Below are positions 1-5,644 of a stretch of 5,745 bases of DNA, in pieces. The position numbers and the translations under genes were made by a program. Each line of letters starts with the position of its first letter. The stretch's first letter is position 1. The DNA is taken from the NCBI GenBank assembly GCA_003509545.1, contig DOLC01000053.1:1-5745 (forward strand). The letters run 5' to 3'. The notes under the pieces are model-generated. The model saw only the letters and a program-made list of their open reading frames with translations, had not been told where the DNA came from and did no database searches. Source of the stretch: Peptococcaceae bacterium (GTDB taxonomy: Bacteria; Bacillota; DSM-521; Neomoorellales; Neomoorellaceae).

Positions 1-101
1 TTGACAAGGCCCTTCCATATCAGGGAGGTTGTCCGCAAGGTAACCCGGTTGACATAAGGATAATGGATTGCCAGGACCGCCAGGAAAACCGGTGTCATCA
101 T
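1..101 (-). CDS. N-terminal part of an unrecognised hydrophobic protein, cut by left edge
   Basis: This reading frame starts at ATG 101-99, with a second ATG directly after it, and runs off the left edge after about 33 residues. Residues 3-14 (TPVFLAVLAIHY) are hydrophobic and could be a membrane segment or signal anchor. A more basic stretch with NRVTLRTT follows. The codons look like ordinary coding sequence for this genome. The start overlaps the stop of the upstream 49-residue frame in an ATGA, as in translationally coupled genes, and no separate ribosome binding site is visible. The same frame stays open back to base 221, so a longer protein with a non-ATG start, or a frameshifted single gene, is possible. 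I do not recognise the family. Confidence 0.4.
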   Translation of the reverse strand, partial: MMTPVFLAVLAIHYPYVNRVTLRTTSLIWKGLV

Positions 102-247
102 GCAGAAGGCAAGGGCGGAACCAGGTAATACAGGTTGCGCGTTAAAAAGTGCGCCCCGCACCTTCTGCAGGTAAGGGGTATGATCTCCCCGGGCTCCGCC
201 CAGGGGGCTATCCTGCCGTAATTAAAGAGGGGCATGTTGTTGGACAT
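98..247 (-). CDS. Small unrecognised protein (49 aa) with one CxxC
   Basis: The predicted protein begins MSNNMPLFNYGRIAPW and ends NLYYLVPPLPSA. It has a single CxxC pair (C27, C30, in TCRRCGAHF), which resembles half of a zinc ribbon and might bind metal if it pairs with another site. An in-frame TAA lies two codons before the ATG, so the start cannot be much further upstream. An AAAGG lies directly against this ATG, which is too close to act as a ribosome binding site. It suits the second ATG (235-233) better, at about 11 bases, and would give 45 residues. The stop overlaps the ATG of the next minus-strand frame in ATGA. Function is unknown. It could be the 5' part of one gene that is frameshifted near base 100. 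Confidence 0.42.
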   Translation of the reverse strand: MSNNMPLFNYGRIAPWAEPGEIIPLTCRRCGAHFLTRNLYYLVPPLPSA

Positions 248-541
248 CCTTTAAGACAAGGCCCTACAGGACAAAGCCATGTGTACCCGGTGGTAATGGC
301 AAGCCGGGTCAACAAGAACGGTTTATCCCAGGGATAGTTCCCTGACGGGAGCTTAGTTCAACACCAATGGAGGTGCTGAAAGTTGATAGTCAAGCGTCTG
401 GAGATGATTTTCACCAACGCCGCCGGGAGGCGGGGCACTTTAAGCGTGTTAGACCCCAGGTCGGATCACGAAAATGCAGATCTGGCCTCGAAATAGACGT
501 TAGTCTTATGTCAACCATTTTACCTACTATAATGTGCCATC
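248..541. other. Non-coding or decayed stretch, about 290 bp
   Basis: I find no gene that I can support here on either strand. Open frames exist but are broken by stops and have no good start signals. A small perfect hairpin (6-bp stem CAGGGA/TCCCTG, loop TAGT) lies at 329-344. On the minus strand this stretch would be the leader of the 49-residue frame, but no clear promoter pair is visible. Confidence 0.4.
528..533 (+). promoter_or_regulatory. Isolated perfect -10 hexamer (TATAAT)
   Basis: A consensus TATAAT faces right, but no convincing -35 element lies 16-18 bp upstream. A terminator-like hairpin begins about 15 bases downstream. It may be a chance AT-rich match or the start of a very short transcript. 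Confidence 0.2.
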
Positions 542-596
542 CAAATAAAAAGCCCGGCAAGAAGGGTTTGGCCGGCAGAGCCAAGAGGGCTTTCTT
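542..596. terminator. Bidirectional rho-independent terminator-like hairpin
   Basis: Perfect 7-bp arms AAAGCCC (549-555) and GGGCTTT (587-593) enclose a region that can itself pair (TTGGC and GCCAA on the minus strand). Read leftward, the hairpin is followed by TTTATTT, a good U-tract. Read rightward it is followed by TTTCTTAAT, which is weaker. It is best read as ending minus-strand transcription coming from the structured region at 600-770, with some function in the other direction. Confidence 0.6.
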
Positions 597-660
597 AATA
601 GACGATAATGCGGCAGTATGTCACCAGCCCCGATAATCTCCCCATCGTACGCCTGTAGGC

Positions 661-768
661 CGCCGGGGGACGTCCGGACCCTGGAGCCCGCGGGTCCTCC
701 GTGGCCTCCGGCCAAGTTGAGGGCATATACTGTATAGACCCGCCGGCTCCAGGGCGGGGACACGGGCG
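661..768. repeat. Large imperfect inverted repeat (about 108-bp hairpin)
   Basis: The arm at 679-696 is the reverse complement of 737-754 at 17 of 18 positions; the only mismatch is C689 against C744. The stem can continue outward after a 3x3 internal loop through GTCC (672-675) with GGAC (758-761), and then CGCC (661-664) with GGCG (765-768). The loop (697-736) contains AT-rich CATATACTGTATA. Read leftward, a terminator-like hairpin follows about 65 bases after it. It could be a structured RNA, or a relic of a small palindromic mobile element. Confidence 0.6.
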
Positions 769-900
769 TCCATTCCCTGTCCTGTTTGGTAGCAGTACAA
801 ATGTTGAAAGAAACTGCCACGGGGGGCCGTCCCAAAATGTAAATAAAAATGGTAGGGTGCACGGGAGGGTGAACGCGTTACTGTACAATTACCACCACGG

Positions 901-1014
901 TTTCTCCTTCTGCCCCCTCCGCCCACGCACGGCTCCGCCGGCCTCCGCCCGGCCGGGCCTTGCGGCCCGGCCCCAGCTTCGGCTCGGCTCCGCTCCGCGC
1001 CGGCTCCGGGGCAA
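901..1014. repeat. GC-rich low-complexity block with a perfect 9-bp hairpin
   Basis: Bases 901-1020 contain 94 G or C out of 120 (about 78%), well above the neighbouring genes. The motif GGCTC or GGCTCCG recurs, for example around 930, 980 and 1000. A perfect hairpin lies at 951-972: GGCCGGGCC, loop TTGC, GGCCCGGCC. There is no U-tract after it in either direction, so it is not a standard terminator. Confidence 0.5.
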
Positions 1015-1080
1015 AGGTAGGCGCCCACTCCCTCCGCGGCCCTGCGGGCCGCTTCGGGAGAGGGCGCAGGTCATCTACCT
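1015..1080. repeat. Long nested stem-loop bounded by AGGTAG / CTACCT
   Basis: The nested arms are AGGTAG (1015-1020) with CTACCT (1075-1080), GCGCCC (1021-1026) with GGGCGC (1062-1067), CTCCC with GGGAG, and GCGGCCC (1036-1042) with GGGCCGC (1046-1052) around the loop TGC. Mismatches are limited to an A/A pair, a small internal loop and a 7-base bulge. There is no U-tract. It may be part of a folded RNA or the end of a palindromic element. Confidence 0.55.
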
Positions 1081-1121
1081 ATAGCCCGTTAATTATGGCA
1101 GGGCATGACGTAGTTTTTTTG

Positions 1122-1227
1122 GCTGCGGGCGCCACCCGGCCTTCCGGCCGTCAGCCGTTGGCCGGGTCCCGCCACGTGCCTGAAGGCGTGACTGATGGCC
1201 ACAACCCTCCGGCAAGTGGCGGTGAAT
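1122..1227 (+). repeat. Structured direct repeat, copy A (upstream of toxin-antitoxin operon)
   Basis: This copy aligns without gaps to 2338-2443, with 83 of 106 bases identical and 53 of the first 57. Stem-loop 1 is CCCGGCC (1135-1141) with GGCCGGG (1160-1166), enclosing a second stem CGGC/GCCG with loop CGTCA. Stem-loop 2 closes with CCGCCAC (1169-1175) and GTGGCGG (1216-1222). It is preceded by a run of seven Ts. Orientation is given relative to the toxin-antitoxin genes. It could be a REP/MITE-like element or a structured RNA; the family is not identified. Confidence 0.7.
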
Positions 1228-1379
1228 CCTTTAAAGACCTTTCCCGGCCGGCCTTTTTGTAGATCCCGGTTTCCTTATGGTTCATATACTCGCTTAATTA
1301 ATATGGAAAGTTCCTGGCTCCCGTTTACGAGTTCACTGGTTCAAGCGGTGGAAAATAACTCCATAATATAATTAGCCTG

Positions 1380-1388
1380 TGGTATACT
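1380..1388 (+). promoter_or_regulatory. Extended -10 promoter of the mntA-hepT operon
   Basis: TGGTATACT matches the extended -10 form TGnTATAAT with one mismatch. The -35 region (about 1360-1365, TCCATA) is weak, as is common for extended -10 promoters. Transcription would start near 1395, about 20 bases before the first ATG of the operon, leaving a short leader. The surrounding 1262-1390 sequence is AT-rich. No clear operator palindrome was found beside it. Confidence 0.5.
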
Positions 1389-1415
1389 TAAATTAGTGGA
1401 ACTGCGGGAAAGAGA

Positions 1416-1844
1416 ATGAGGGACGAAATTGACAACGCTGTTTTTACGGGGGGGCTAAATATGGGTACCCAACCTGACGAACTGGCTGCTTATTACACCA
1501 GGAAATACCCTTTGACTTTTACCAACGATTTTGCGCAAACTGACCCGTCCCTAACCGAGCTTTATAAAGAAGCCTGGCAAGTTGCTGCCAGAGCCGCGGC
1601 TATCTTAAAAGAGAGATATGGTGCCCAAAAAGTAGTAGCCTTCGGCTCCTTGGTTGCTCGTTCCCGCTTTACACGCTGGTCCGATATTGATCTGGCAGCG
1701 TGGGGCATCCCGGACGACCGGTTTTACGCCGCAGTAGGGGCGGTGACGGGTCTTAGTGAAAAGTTTAAAGTTGACCTGGTTGACCCGGAAGACTGCCGCG
1801 AATCTTTACGCAGGGCTATTGAAAGCGAAGGGGTCGAGCTATGA
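1416..1844 (+). CDS. mntA: MntA-type minimal nucleotidyltransferase (antitoxin)
   Basis: This 142-residue protein has a Pol-beta-like nucleotidyltransferase fold (NTP_transf_2 / MNT class). Visible motifs are G77-S78, then S89-D90-I91-D92 (GS-x11-DxD), and a third acidic position at D120 in FKVDLVD. These should be the nucleotide-binding GS and the metal-binding carboxylates, and all are present. Established for the family: MntA transfers AMP from ATP to a tyrosine of its partner HepT and neutralises it. About 60 residues precede the core, with helical character around 45-67. The first ATG has a moderate GGGAAAG site. ATG 1461, behind a G-rich stretch, is an alternative start that removes 15 residues. 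The gene comes first in a two-gene operon and overlaps hepT by 4 bp. Confidence is high for the fold and good for the antitoxin role. Confidence 0.85.
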   Translation: MRDEIDNAVFTGGLNMGTQPDELAAYYTRKYPLTFTNDFAQTDPSLTELYKEAWQVAARAAAILKERYGAQKVVAFGSLVARSRFTRWSDIDLAAWGIPDDRFYAAVGAVTGLSEKFKVDLVDPEDCRESLRRAIESEGVEL

Positions 1845-2326
1845 AAAAGAAGTACCTTGCCCTGGCTGGCCGTATCCGGGAGGAGCTCGCTGAAATCCAG
1901 CAGGCCGTCGACCGCGCCCGAACCGGATGGGAACGCTATCAACTTACAGGCGATGATTTTTACCTTGACAGCGTAGCCTTTAATCTTCACAGCTTTTATA
2001 CGGGGCTGGAAAGGATTTTTGAACTAATTGCCATCAATGTGGAGCAAAGTAAGCCGGAGGGACAAAACTGGCATCAGGAACTCTTGCGCCAGATGGCGGT
2101 AGAGATTGAACTAATACGTCCCCCTGTCATCTCCAGGGAAACCAGGATCAGCCTGGATGAATACAGGGGCTTCCGCCACGTTGTGCGCAATATATATACC
2201 TTCCGTCTTTCTCCTGCCCGCCTAAAGCCTTTACTGGATAACCTTGCGGAAGTTTGGGAGCGCACAAAAAGGGAACTTGAAAGGTTTCTTCTTTTCATTG
2301 AAGCAAGGGGTAACGAAAAGCAATAA
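1841..2326 (+). CDS. hepT: HepT-like HEPN-family protein (toxin of MntA-HepT pair)
   Basis: This 161-residue, mostly helical, cytoplasmic protein resembles the HepT-like family that accompanies nucleotidyltransferases. Features seen are LHSFYTGLERIFELIA (49-64), NWHQELLRQM (76-85) and the motif region FRHVVRNIYTF (111-121). Known HepT toxins are RNases of the HEPN class with an RX4HXY motif, whose tyrosine is AMPylated by MntA. Here the aligned positions are R112, N117 and Y119. Arginine and tyrosine are kept, but the histidine position is asparagine, so RNase activity cannot be assumed from the motif. ATGA overlap with mntA, plus a GAAGGGG site about 8 bases upstream of the start, fixes the start and implies coupled translation. 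The stop lies 11 bp before repeat copy B. It could be a subfamily with another catalytic arrangement. Confidence 0.8.
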   Translation: MKKKYLALAGRIREELAEIQQAVDRARTGWERYQLTGDDFYLDSVAFNLHSFYTGLERIFELIAINVEQSKPEGQNWHQELLRQMAVEIELIRPPVISRETRISLDEYRGFRHVVRNIYTFRLSPARLKPLLDNLAEVWERTKRELERFLLFIEARGNEKQ

Positions 2327-2337
2327 AGGCCCTCTTT

Positions 2338-2443
2338 GCCGCGGGCGCTAACCGGCCTTCCGGCCGTCAGCCGTCGGCCGGGTCCCGCCACGTGTCCGGC
2401 GGCGTGGCCGTCATCCACGGCCACCGGAAACGTGGCGGTTAAT
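2338..2443 (+). repeat. Structured direct repeat, copy B (downstream of toxin-antitoxin operon)
   Basis: This is the second copy of the element at 1122-1227, in the same orientation. Stem-loop 1 is kept (CCGGCC 2352-2357 with GGCCGG 2376-2381, the same inner CGGC/CGTCA/GCCG). Stem-loop 2 is stronger than in copy A, with a closing stem CCGCCACGT (2385-2393) and ACGTGGCGG (2430-2438) and an inner stem GTGGCCGT (2404-2411), loop CATCC, ACGGCCAC (2417-2424). No U-tract follows it, so it is not a canonical terminator, although it sits where the operon's 3' end would be. Confidence 0.7.
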
Positions 2444-2694
2444 ACTATTAGAGGAAACATATACAGCGCTTTCAGTTGGTGCCCAATTGGTGCCGGAAGA
2501 GTTGAGATGGAGCCGAAATACAAAGCGATTGATTGAATATATGCTTTTATTTTTAAGACAGGGCAGATATACCATGACTGAAAGGACGCATATCTTAGGA
2601 CTTAAAAGCTTAAGGGATGGGCGAGCTACGTCAGGTTGGCCGAGGTAGTCTCGCAGGTGGTCGCCGGCTCGGGCCTCCCGCTCCTTCGGGTATC
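2444..2694. other. Convergent intergenic spacer with a hairpin
   Basis: This spacer lies between the 3' ends of the plus-strand toxin operon and the minus-strand c-di-GMP gene. A stem-loop sits at 2621-2654: GCGAGCTAC with GTAGTCTCGC, one bulged T and a 15-base loop. It contains an 8-base direct duplication TTGGTGCC (around 2475-2493). A 24-codon frame starts at ATG 2574 but has only a weak ribosome binding site and no recognisable product. No clear U-tract terminator was found for either flanking gene. Confidence 0.4.
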
Positions 2695-5508
2695 TTACGA
2701 CCGGAAGGGAGACCTCTTTTCTCCCTCTGAAAATAGGGAGAGAAAGACCTCCACCAGCCGTGGATCGAACTGGCTTCCCGCGCCCTTTTTAAGCTCTTCC
2801 AGGGCCTCTTCCTGGGTCATGGGCTTTCTGTTGGGCCGCTCGCTGGTAATGGCATCGAAGGCATCGGCAATGGCTAACATACGGCATTCTACCGGTATCT
2901 CTTCTCCTTTTATCCCCAGAGGGTATCCTTTACCGTCCCATCTTTCGTGATGCTTTAAGATCAAATCCGCCACCCCGGCCAGGTCGGGGGAGGAGAGGGC
3001 TATGCGGTAGCCCTTTTCGGGGTGCTGCCGCATGAGTTCCCATTCTTCCTCTGTGAGGGGGCCTTGCTTGAATAAAACACTGTCTGGCACGGCAACTTTG
3101 CCCAGGTCGTGGACCTGGGCCAGCAGGGCCAGGTCGGCCATCTGCCGGGGAGAAAGCCCTAGCTTTTCTCCCATTTTCAGGCACATTTCCTGCAGCCTCT
3201 CCGCATGCCCGCTGGTGAGGGAATCTTTTTCTTTCAGGGCGGCCAGCAGGGCGCTCACCATCTGGTTTCGGGCGTTGGCCCGGTTTAGGAGCTTGTTGCG
3301 GTACATGAGGTCGTCGGCCTTCTTGAAGGTTTCTTCCAGGGATTCCGCTGCGCTCTGGCAGGTGGCCACCCCTAGGGAGAGGTGCAGGGGCAACTCGGGA
3401 TGTTCTTTATTGTAGGCTTCCACGGCCGAGCGGATGCGCCGGGCAAGGTCCTCTCCAGTTTTTTCGCCTGTTTTGGGTAAGATGGCGGCGAATTCATCGC
3501 CCCCTATGCGGGCTACGATGTCGGAGCGGCGCAGGGAGTTCCTCAAAACATCGGCGCAGGCCTGTAACATCTCGTCGCCTTTGGCATGACCCAGAGTATC
3601 GTTGACCAGTTTTAGGCCGTCCAGGTCCGCCACCAGGATGGTTATGGGATATTCCCGGCTGCCAGACAAGCGCCTTAGCTCTTCCTGGAAAAAGGCCCGG
3701 TTGTAGAGGCCGGTTAAAGAATCGTGCAGGCTTAAGAACTTTAACTGTTCCTCGTAGCGCTTGCGCTCGGTGATATCCAGGGTTGCCTCCACCGCCCCTA
3801 TGACCCTTCCCTCTTTATCCTTCACCGGCGTGGCTGTAATACTCCAGAAGCGACCGTCCGGGGAGGCCACCTCCCCTGTGCATACTTGGCCGGTCTCCAT
3901 AGCCCGGACCACCGGGCAGCCGGGGCAGGGAGCGCTCTTCCCCTGCCATATTTCGTGGCATTTGGCTCCGAATAGTTCCTCGGGGTTCTTGCCCACGGAT
4001 TGGCCGGCAGCCCGGTTAGCCCAGATGACGTGCATGTCCCGGTCTAAAAACACCACCAGCTCGGTAAGGCTGTCAAGAATCAGGGATTTTTCGGCCATTA
4101 ACCTCTGCAGCTCTTCTTCCAGGATTTTGCGCGGAGTAATATCGGTCAAGAAATGCAGGGTAGCGGGCTTCCCCTCCCACTCGATTACCACTGAGTTGGT
4201 CTCCACCCATTTGACGCTTCCGTCCTTGGCCAATATCTTGAAGGGGCAGGAATATAGTGGGCTCTTTTTTTCCAGCAATTCCCGGTAGTGCTGCAGGGCA
4301 CTTTCCCGATCTTCGGGATGGATGAAGTTCAGGAAAGGTCTGGATAGAAGCTCTCCCGCCGTGTAGCCCGTGTGGGCCAGCGTTGCCCCGTTGACAAAGA
4401 CCACCACACCCTCCTGGACCACGATGATGGCCTCCGCCGCGTTCTCCACCAGGGAATACCACTTCTTTTCCTTTTCGCCTATCTCCCGCCGGTATTCCTC
4501 CAGCCTCTCCAGCATTTTGCTGATTTCAGAGGAAAGCAGGGCCAGCTCATCCCTTCCGTCCAGAAGGGGTATTCCGGCGGCAGGGGAGGGAGAGCGGCCG
4601 ATGCCGGTAACCGCGGCGGTAAGCCGCGCCAGGCGGGAGAGAACCGCCCGGTCCAGCCAGAACAAGGCAAGAAGGCAGCATAAGGCTGCCGCCAGCGCAA
4701 GAAAGAGGCCGAAGACTTGTCTTGCGGACAGGAACGCCTGAGCCGCGCGCCGGTAGGAGTTCACCTGAAGGATTAAGGCGCTTTCACCCTGCAAATCCTT
4801 AATGACGGCAAAGCCGGCACTTTCCTCAGGGGAAATAATACTTACGTAAAAGGGTTCCCCGTTTTTAAGGAAGCCCGCGGGCTTGAGATCGCGGGAGTCT
4901 ATGGCCTCCGGCGGGTGAAGGGAGAGGGGGAGGCGGGTGATCTCCGAGAGCTCTTTTAAATCCTTGTCCCTTAAGGTGCGGCCGAAGATAAGGGTGCCCC
5001 GGGCGGGGCCGCTGCCATCGCTTTTTAAAATGGGCCTGGCGGCCACTAGCATCGGCCCTTGCGGCGTCACCACCAGCCCTTTAAGGCCGTCCGTTTGGTT
5101 ATGGGCTGTAAAGACAATACCAGGGGGTATGGAGATTTCTTGGTCCGCTTCAGGGTCGTATCCTCTGGCGTATACCCTTTCGCCCCGGGTATTTAGGAAA
5201 ACTGCATAGTTAAGCCTCAAAATTTGAAACACGTTATCGACCAGGTTTTTTTCTATATATTCCCGGTTCCTATCCTCCACGAAGATATACGTGTCGTCCC
5301 AGGTAGCCCAGTCGGCGGCAGATTTATCCAGCGCCGCTATTTCCCGTTCCAGGGCCTGTAGAGCCCGCTCCACATTCTCACGGATACTATCGTATTCCAG
5401 CTTACCTGCAATATTTCCTGCTATAATATGAGAAACCGCGAAAAAAATAAGGCCAAGAAAGGCAAAGACAGCGCATAAAACAAGGAGTACCTTAACTTTT
5501 AAAGACAT
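2695..5508 (-). CDS. Membrane-bound CHASE4-HAMP-PAS-PAS-GGDEF-HD-GYP c-di-GMP enzyme
   Basis: This 937-residue sensor probably makes and degrades cyclic-di-GMP. In order: TM1 (about 5-30); an extracytoplasmic CHASE4-like sensor with DWATWDDTYIF (66-76); TM2 (265-285); HAMP (about 286-340); PAS1 (from about 350); PAS2 (477-582); GGDEF (592-740); HD-GYP (748-930). The GGDEF domain is intact: D628, N636, D637 and GGDEF 669-673, with the product-inhibition RxxD site R660-D663 five residues before it. The HD-GYP domain is also intact: H768, H800-D801, H829, H853-H854, GYP 861-863 and D882. PAS2 carries four cysteines (C517, C528, C531, C543). The start is ATG 5508 because AGGAGAGG lies 7 bases upstream. 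An in-frame TTG at 5526 would make that site coding and is less likely. Which of the two activities dominates in the cell cannot be read from sequence. Confidence 0.95.
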   Translation of the reverse strand: MSLKVKVLLVLCAVFAFLGLIFFAVSHIIAGNIAGKLEYDSIRENVERALQALEREIAALDKSAADWATWDDTYIFVEDRNREYIEKNLVDNVFQILRLNYAVFLNTRGERVYARGYDPEADQEISIPPGIVFTAHNQTDGLKGLVVTPQGPMLVAARPILKSDGSGPARGTLIFGRTLRDKDLKELSEITRLPLSLHPPEAIDSRDLKPAGFLKNGEPFYVSIISPEESAGFAVIKDLQGESALILQVNSYRRAAQAFLSARQVFGLFLALAAALCCLLALFWLDRAVLSRLARLTAAVTGIGRSPSPAAGIPLLDGRDELALLSSEISKMLERLEEYRREIGEKEKKWYSLVENAAEAIIVVQEGVVVFVNGATLAHTGYTAGELLSRPFLNFIHPEDRESALQHYRELLEKKSPLYSCPFKILAKDGSVKWVETNSVVIEWEGKPATLHFLTDITPRKILEEELQRLMAEKSLILDSLTELVVFLDRDMHVIWANRAAGQSVGKNPEELFGAKCHEIWQGKSAPCPGCPVVRAMETGQVCTGEVASPDGRFWSITATPVKDKEGRVIGAVEATLDITERKRYEEQLKFLSLHDSLTGLYNRAFFQEELRRLSGSREYPITILVADLDGLKLVNDTLGHAKGDEMLQACADVLRNSLRRSDIVARIGGDEFAAILPKTGEKTGEDLARRIRSAVEAYNKEHPELPLHLSLGVATCQSAAESLEETFKKADDLMYRNKLLNRANARNQMVSALLAALKEKDSLTSGHAERLQEMCLKMGEKLGLSPRQMADLALLAQVHDLGKVAVPDSVLFKQGPLTEEEWELMRQHPEKGYRIALSSPDLAGVADLILKHHERWDGKGYPLGIKGEEIPVECRMLAIADAFDAITSERPNRKPMTQEEALEELKKGAGSQFDPRLVEVFLSLFSEGEKRSPFRS

Positions 5509-5515
5509 CCTCGTA

Positions 5516-5523
5516 CCTCTCCT
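5516..5523 (-). promoter_or_regulatory. Ribosome binding site that fixes the start of the c-di-GMP gene
   Basis: The minus-strand AGGAGAGG lies 7 bases before ATG 5508-5506. This near-ideal site favours that ATG over the in-frame TTG at 5526, which has no comparable site upstream. The N terminus then reads MSLKVKVLLVLCAVFAF, a short basic head followed by the first membrane helix. Confidence 0.75.
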
Positions 5524-5526
5524 CAA

Positions 5527-5644
5527 CTCGTTAGCGGCAGCTGGGTGCTCAGCGCCCTATTTACCAATCACGTTATGAAATTAGTGATACATATTCGACA
5601 TTTATTCTATATATACCTACAGGCCAAGAAAATTTTTCGCACCG
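5527..5644 (-). promoter_or_regulatory. AT-rich upstream region, likely promoter of the c-di-GMP gene
   Basis: On the minus strand TATATAGAATAAAT (around 5600-5614) offers -10-like hexamers such as TAGAAT (5609-5604). The -35 candidates (TTTTCT or TTCTTG around 5625-5632) are poor. An inverted repeat ATCAC (5567-5571) with GTGAT (5584-5588), 12 bases apart, lies between this site and the gene and could bind a dimeric regulator. A short GC dyad GGGTGC/GCGCCC lies at 5543-5557 in the leader. All of these are candidates only. Confidence 0.3.

Larger units (their letters stand above)
594..1121. other. Gene-free, hairpin-rich spacer
   Basis: No open frame here has a credible start, family resemblance or consistent coding character. 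Several long frames exist only because the GC-rich sequence has few stops. One of them lies over an 18-bp inverted repeat, which argues against coding. The content I can support is listed separately: an inverted repeat at 661-768 and GC-rich hairpins at 901-1080. I see nothing I can name in 769-900. Confidence 0.5.

Noticed and set aside
3..265. Eleven-base duplication GACAAGGCCCT at 3-13 and 255-265
   Set aside because: It is a single short match with no extended similarity around it, so chance is the simplest explanation.
150..520. Group II intron or cobalamin-riboswitch remnant, suggested by GTGCGCC at 157 and scattered short stems
   Set aside because: No domain V, reverse transcriptase fragment or conserved riboswitch core could be found.
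149..636. Plus-strand frames at 149-337 and 367-636
   Set aside because: They have no ribosome binding site or recognisable product. The first is antisense to the better-supported minus-strand frames, and the second runs through the terminator-like hairpin at 542-596.
527..1262. Several overlapping long frames on both strands (for example minus 527-862, minus 595-888, minus 621-1028, plus 701-1084, plus 960-1262)
   Set aside because: They exist because GC-rich sequence is poor in stops. They lie over inverted repeats, are rich in Pro/Arg/Gly, have no good ribosome binding site and resemble no family.
1122..2443. The repeat pair as integron attC sites (copy B starts near GCTAAC and ends near GGTTAAT)
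   Set aside because: The end sequences do not fit the RYYYAAC and GTTRRRY core sites, copy A lacks them, and no integrase is present in the window.
1122..2443. The repeat pair as a CRISPR array
   Set aside because: There are only two copies, 1.2 kb apart with genes between them, with no short regular spacers and no cas gene.
2574..2648. 24-codon plus-strand frame in the convergent spacer
   Set aside because: It has a weak ribosome binding site and no recognisable sequence, and it overlaps a stem-loop.
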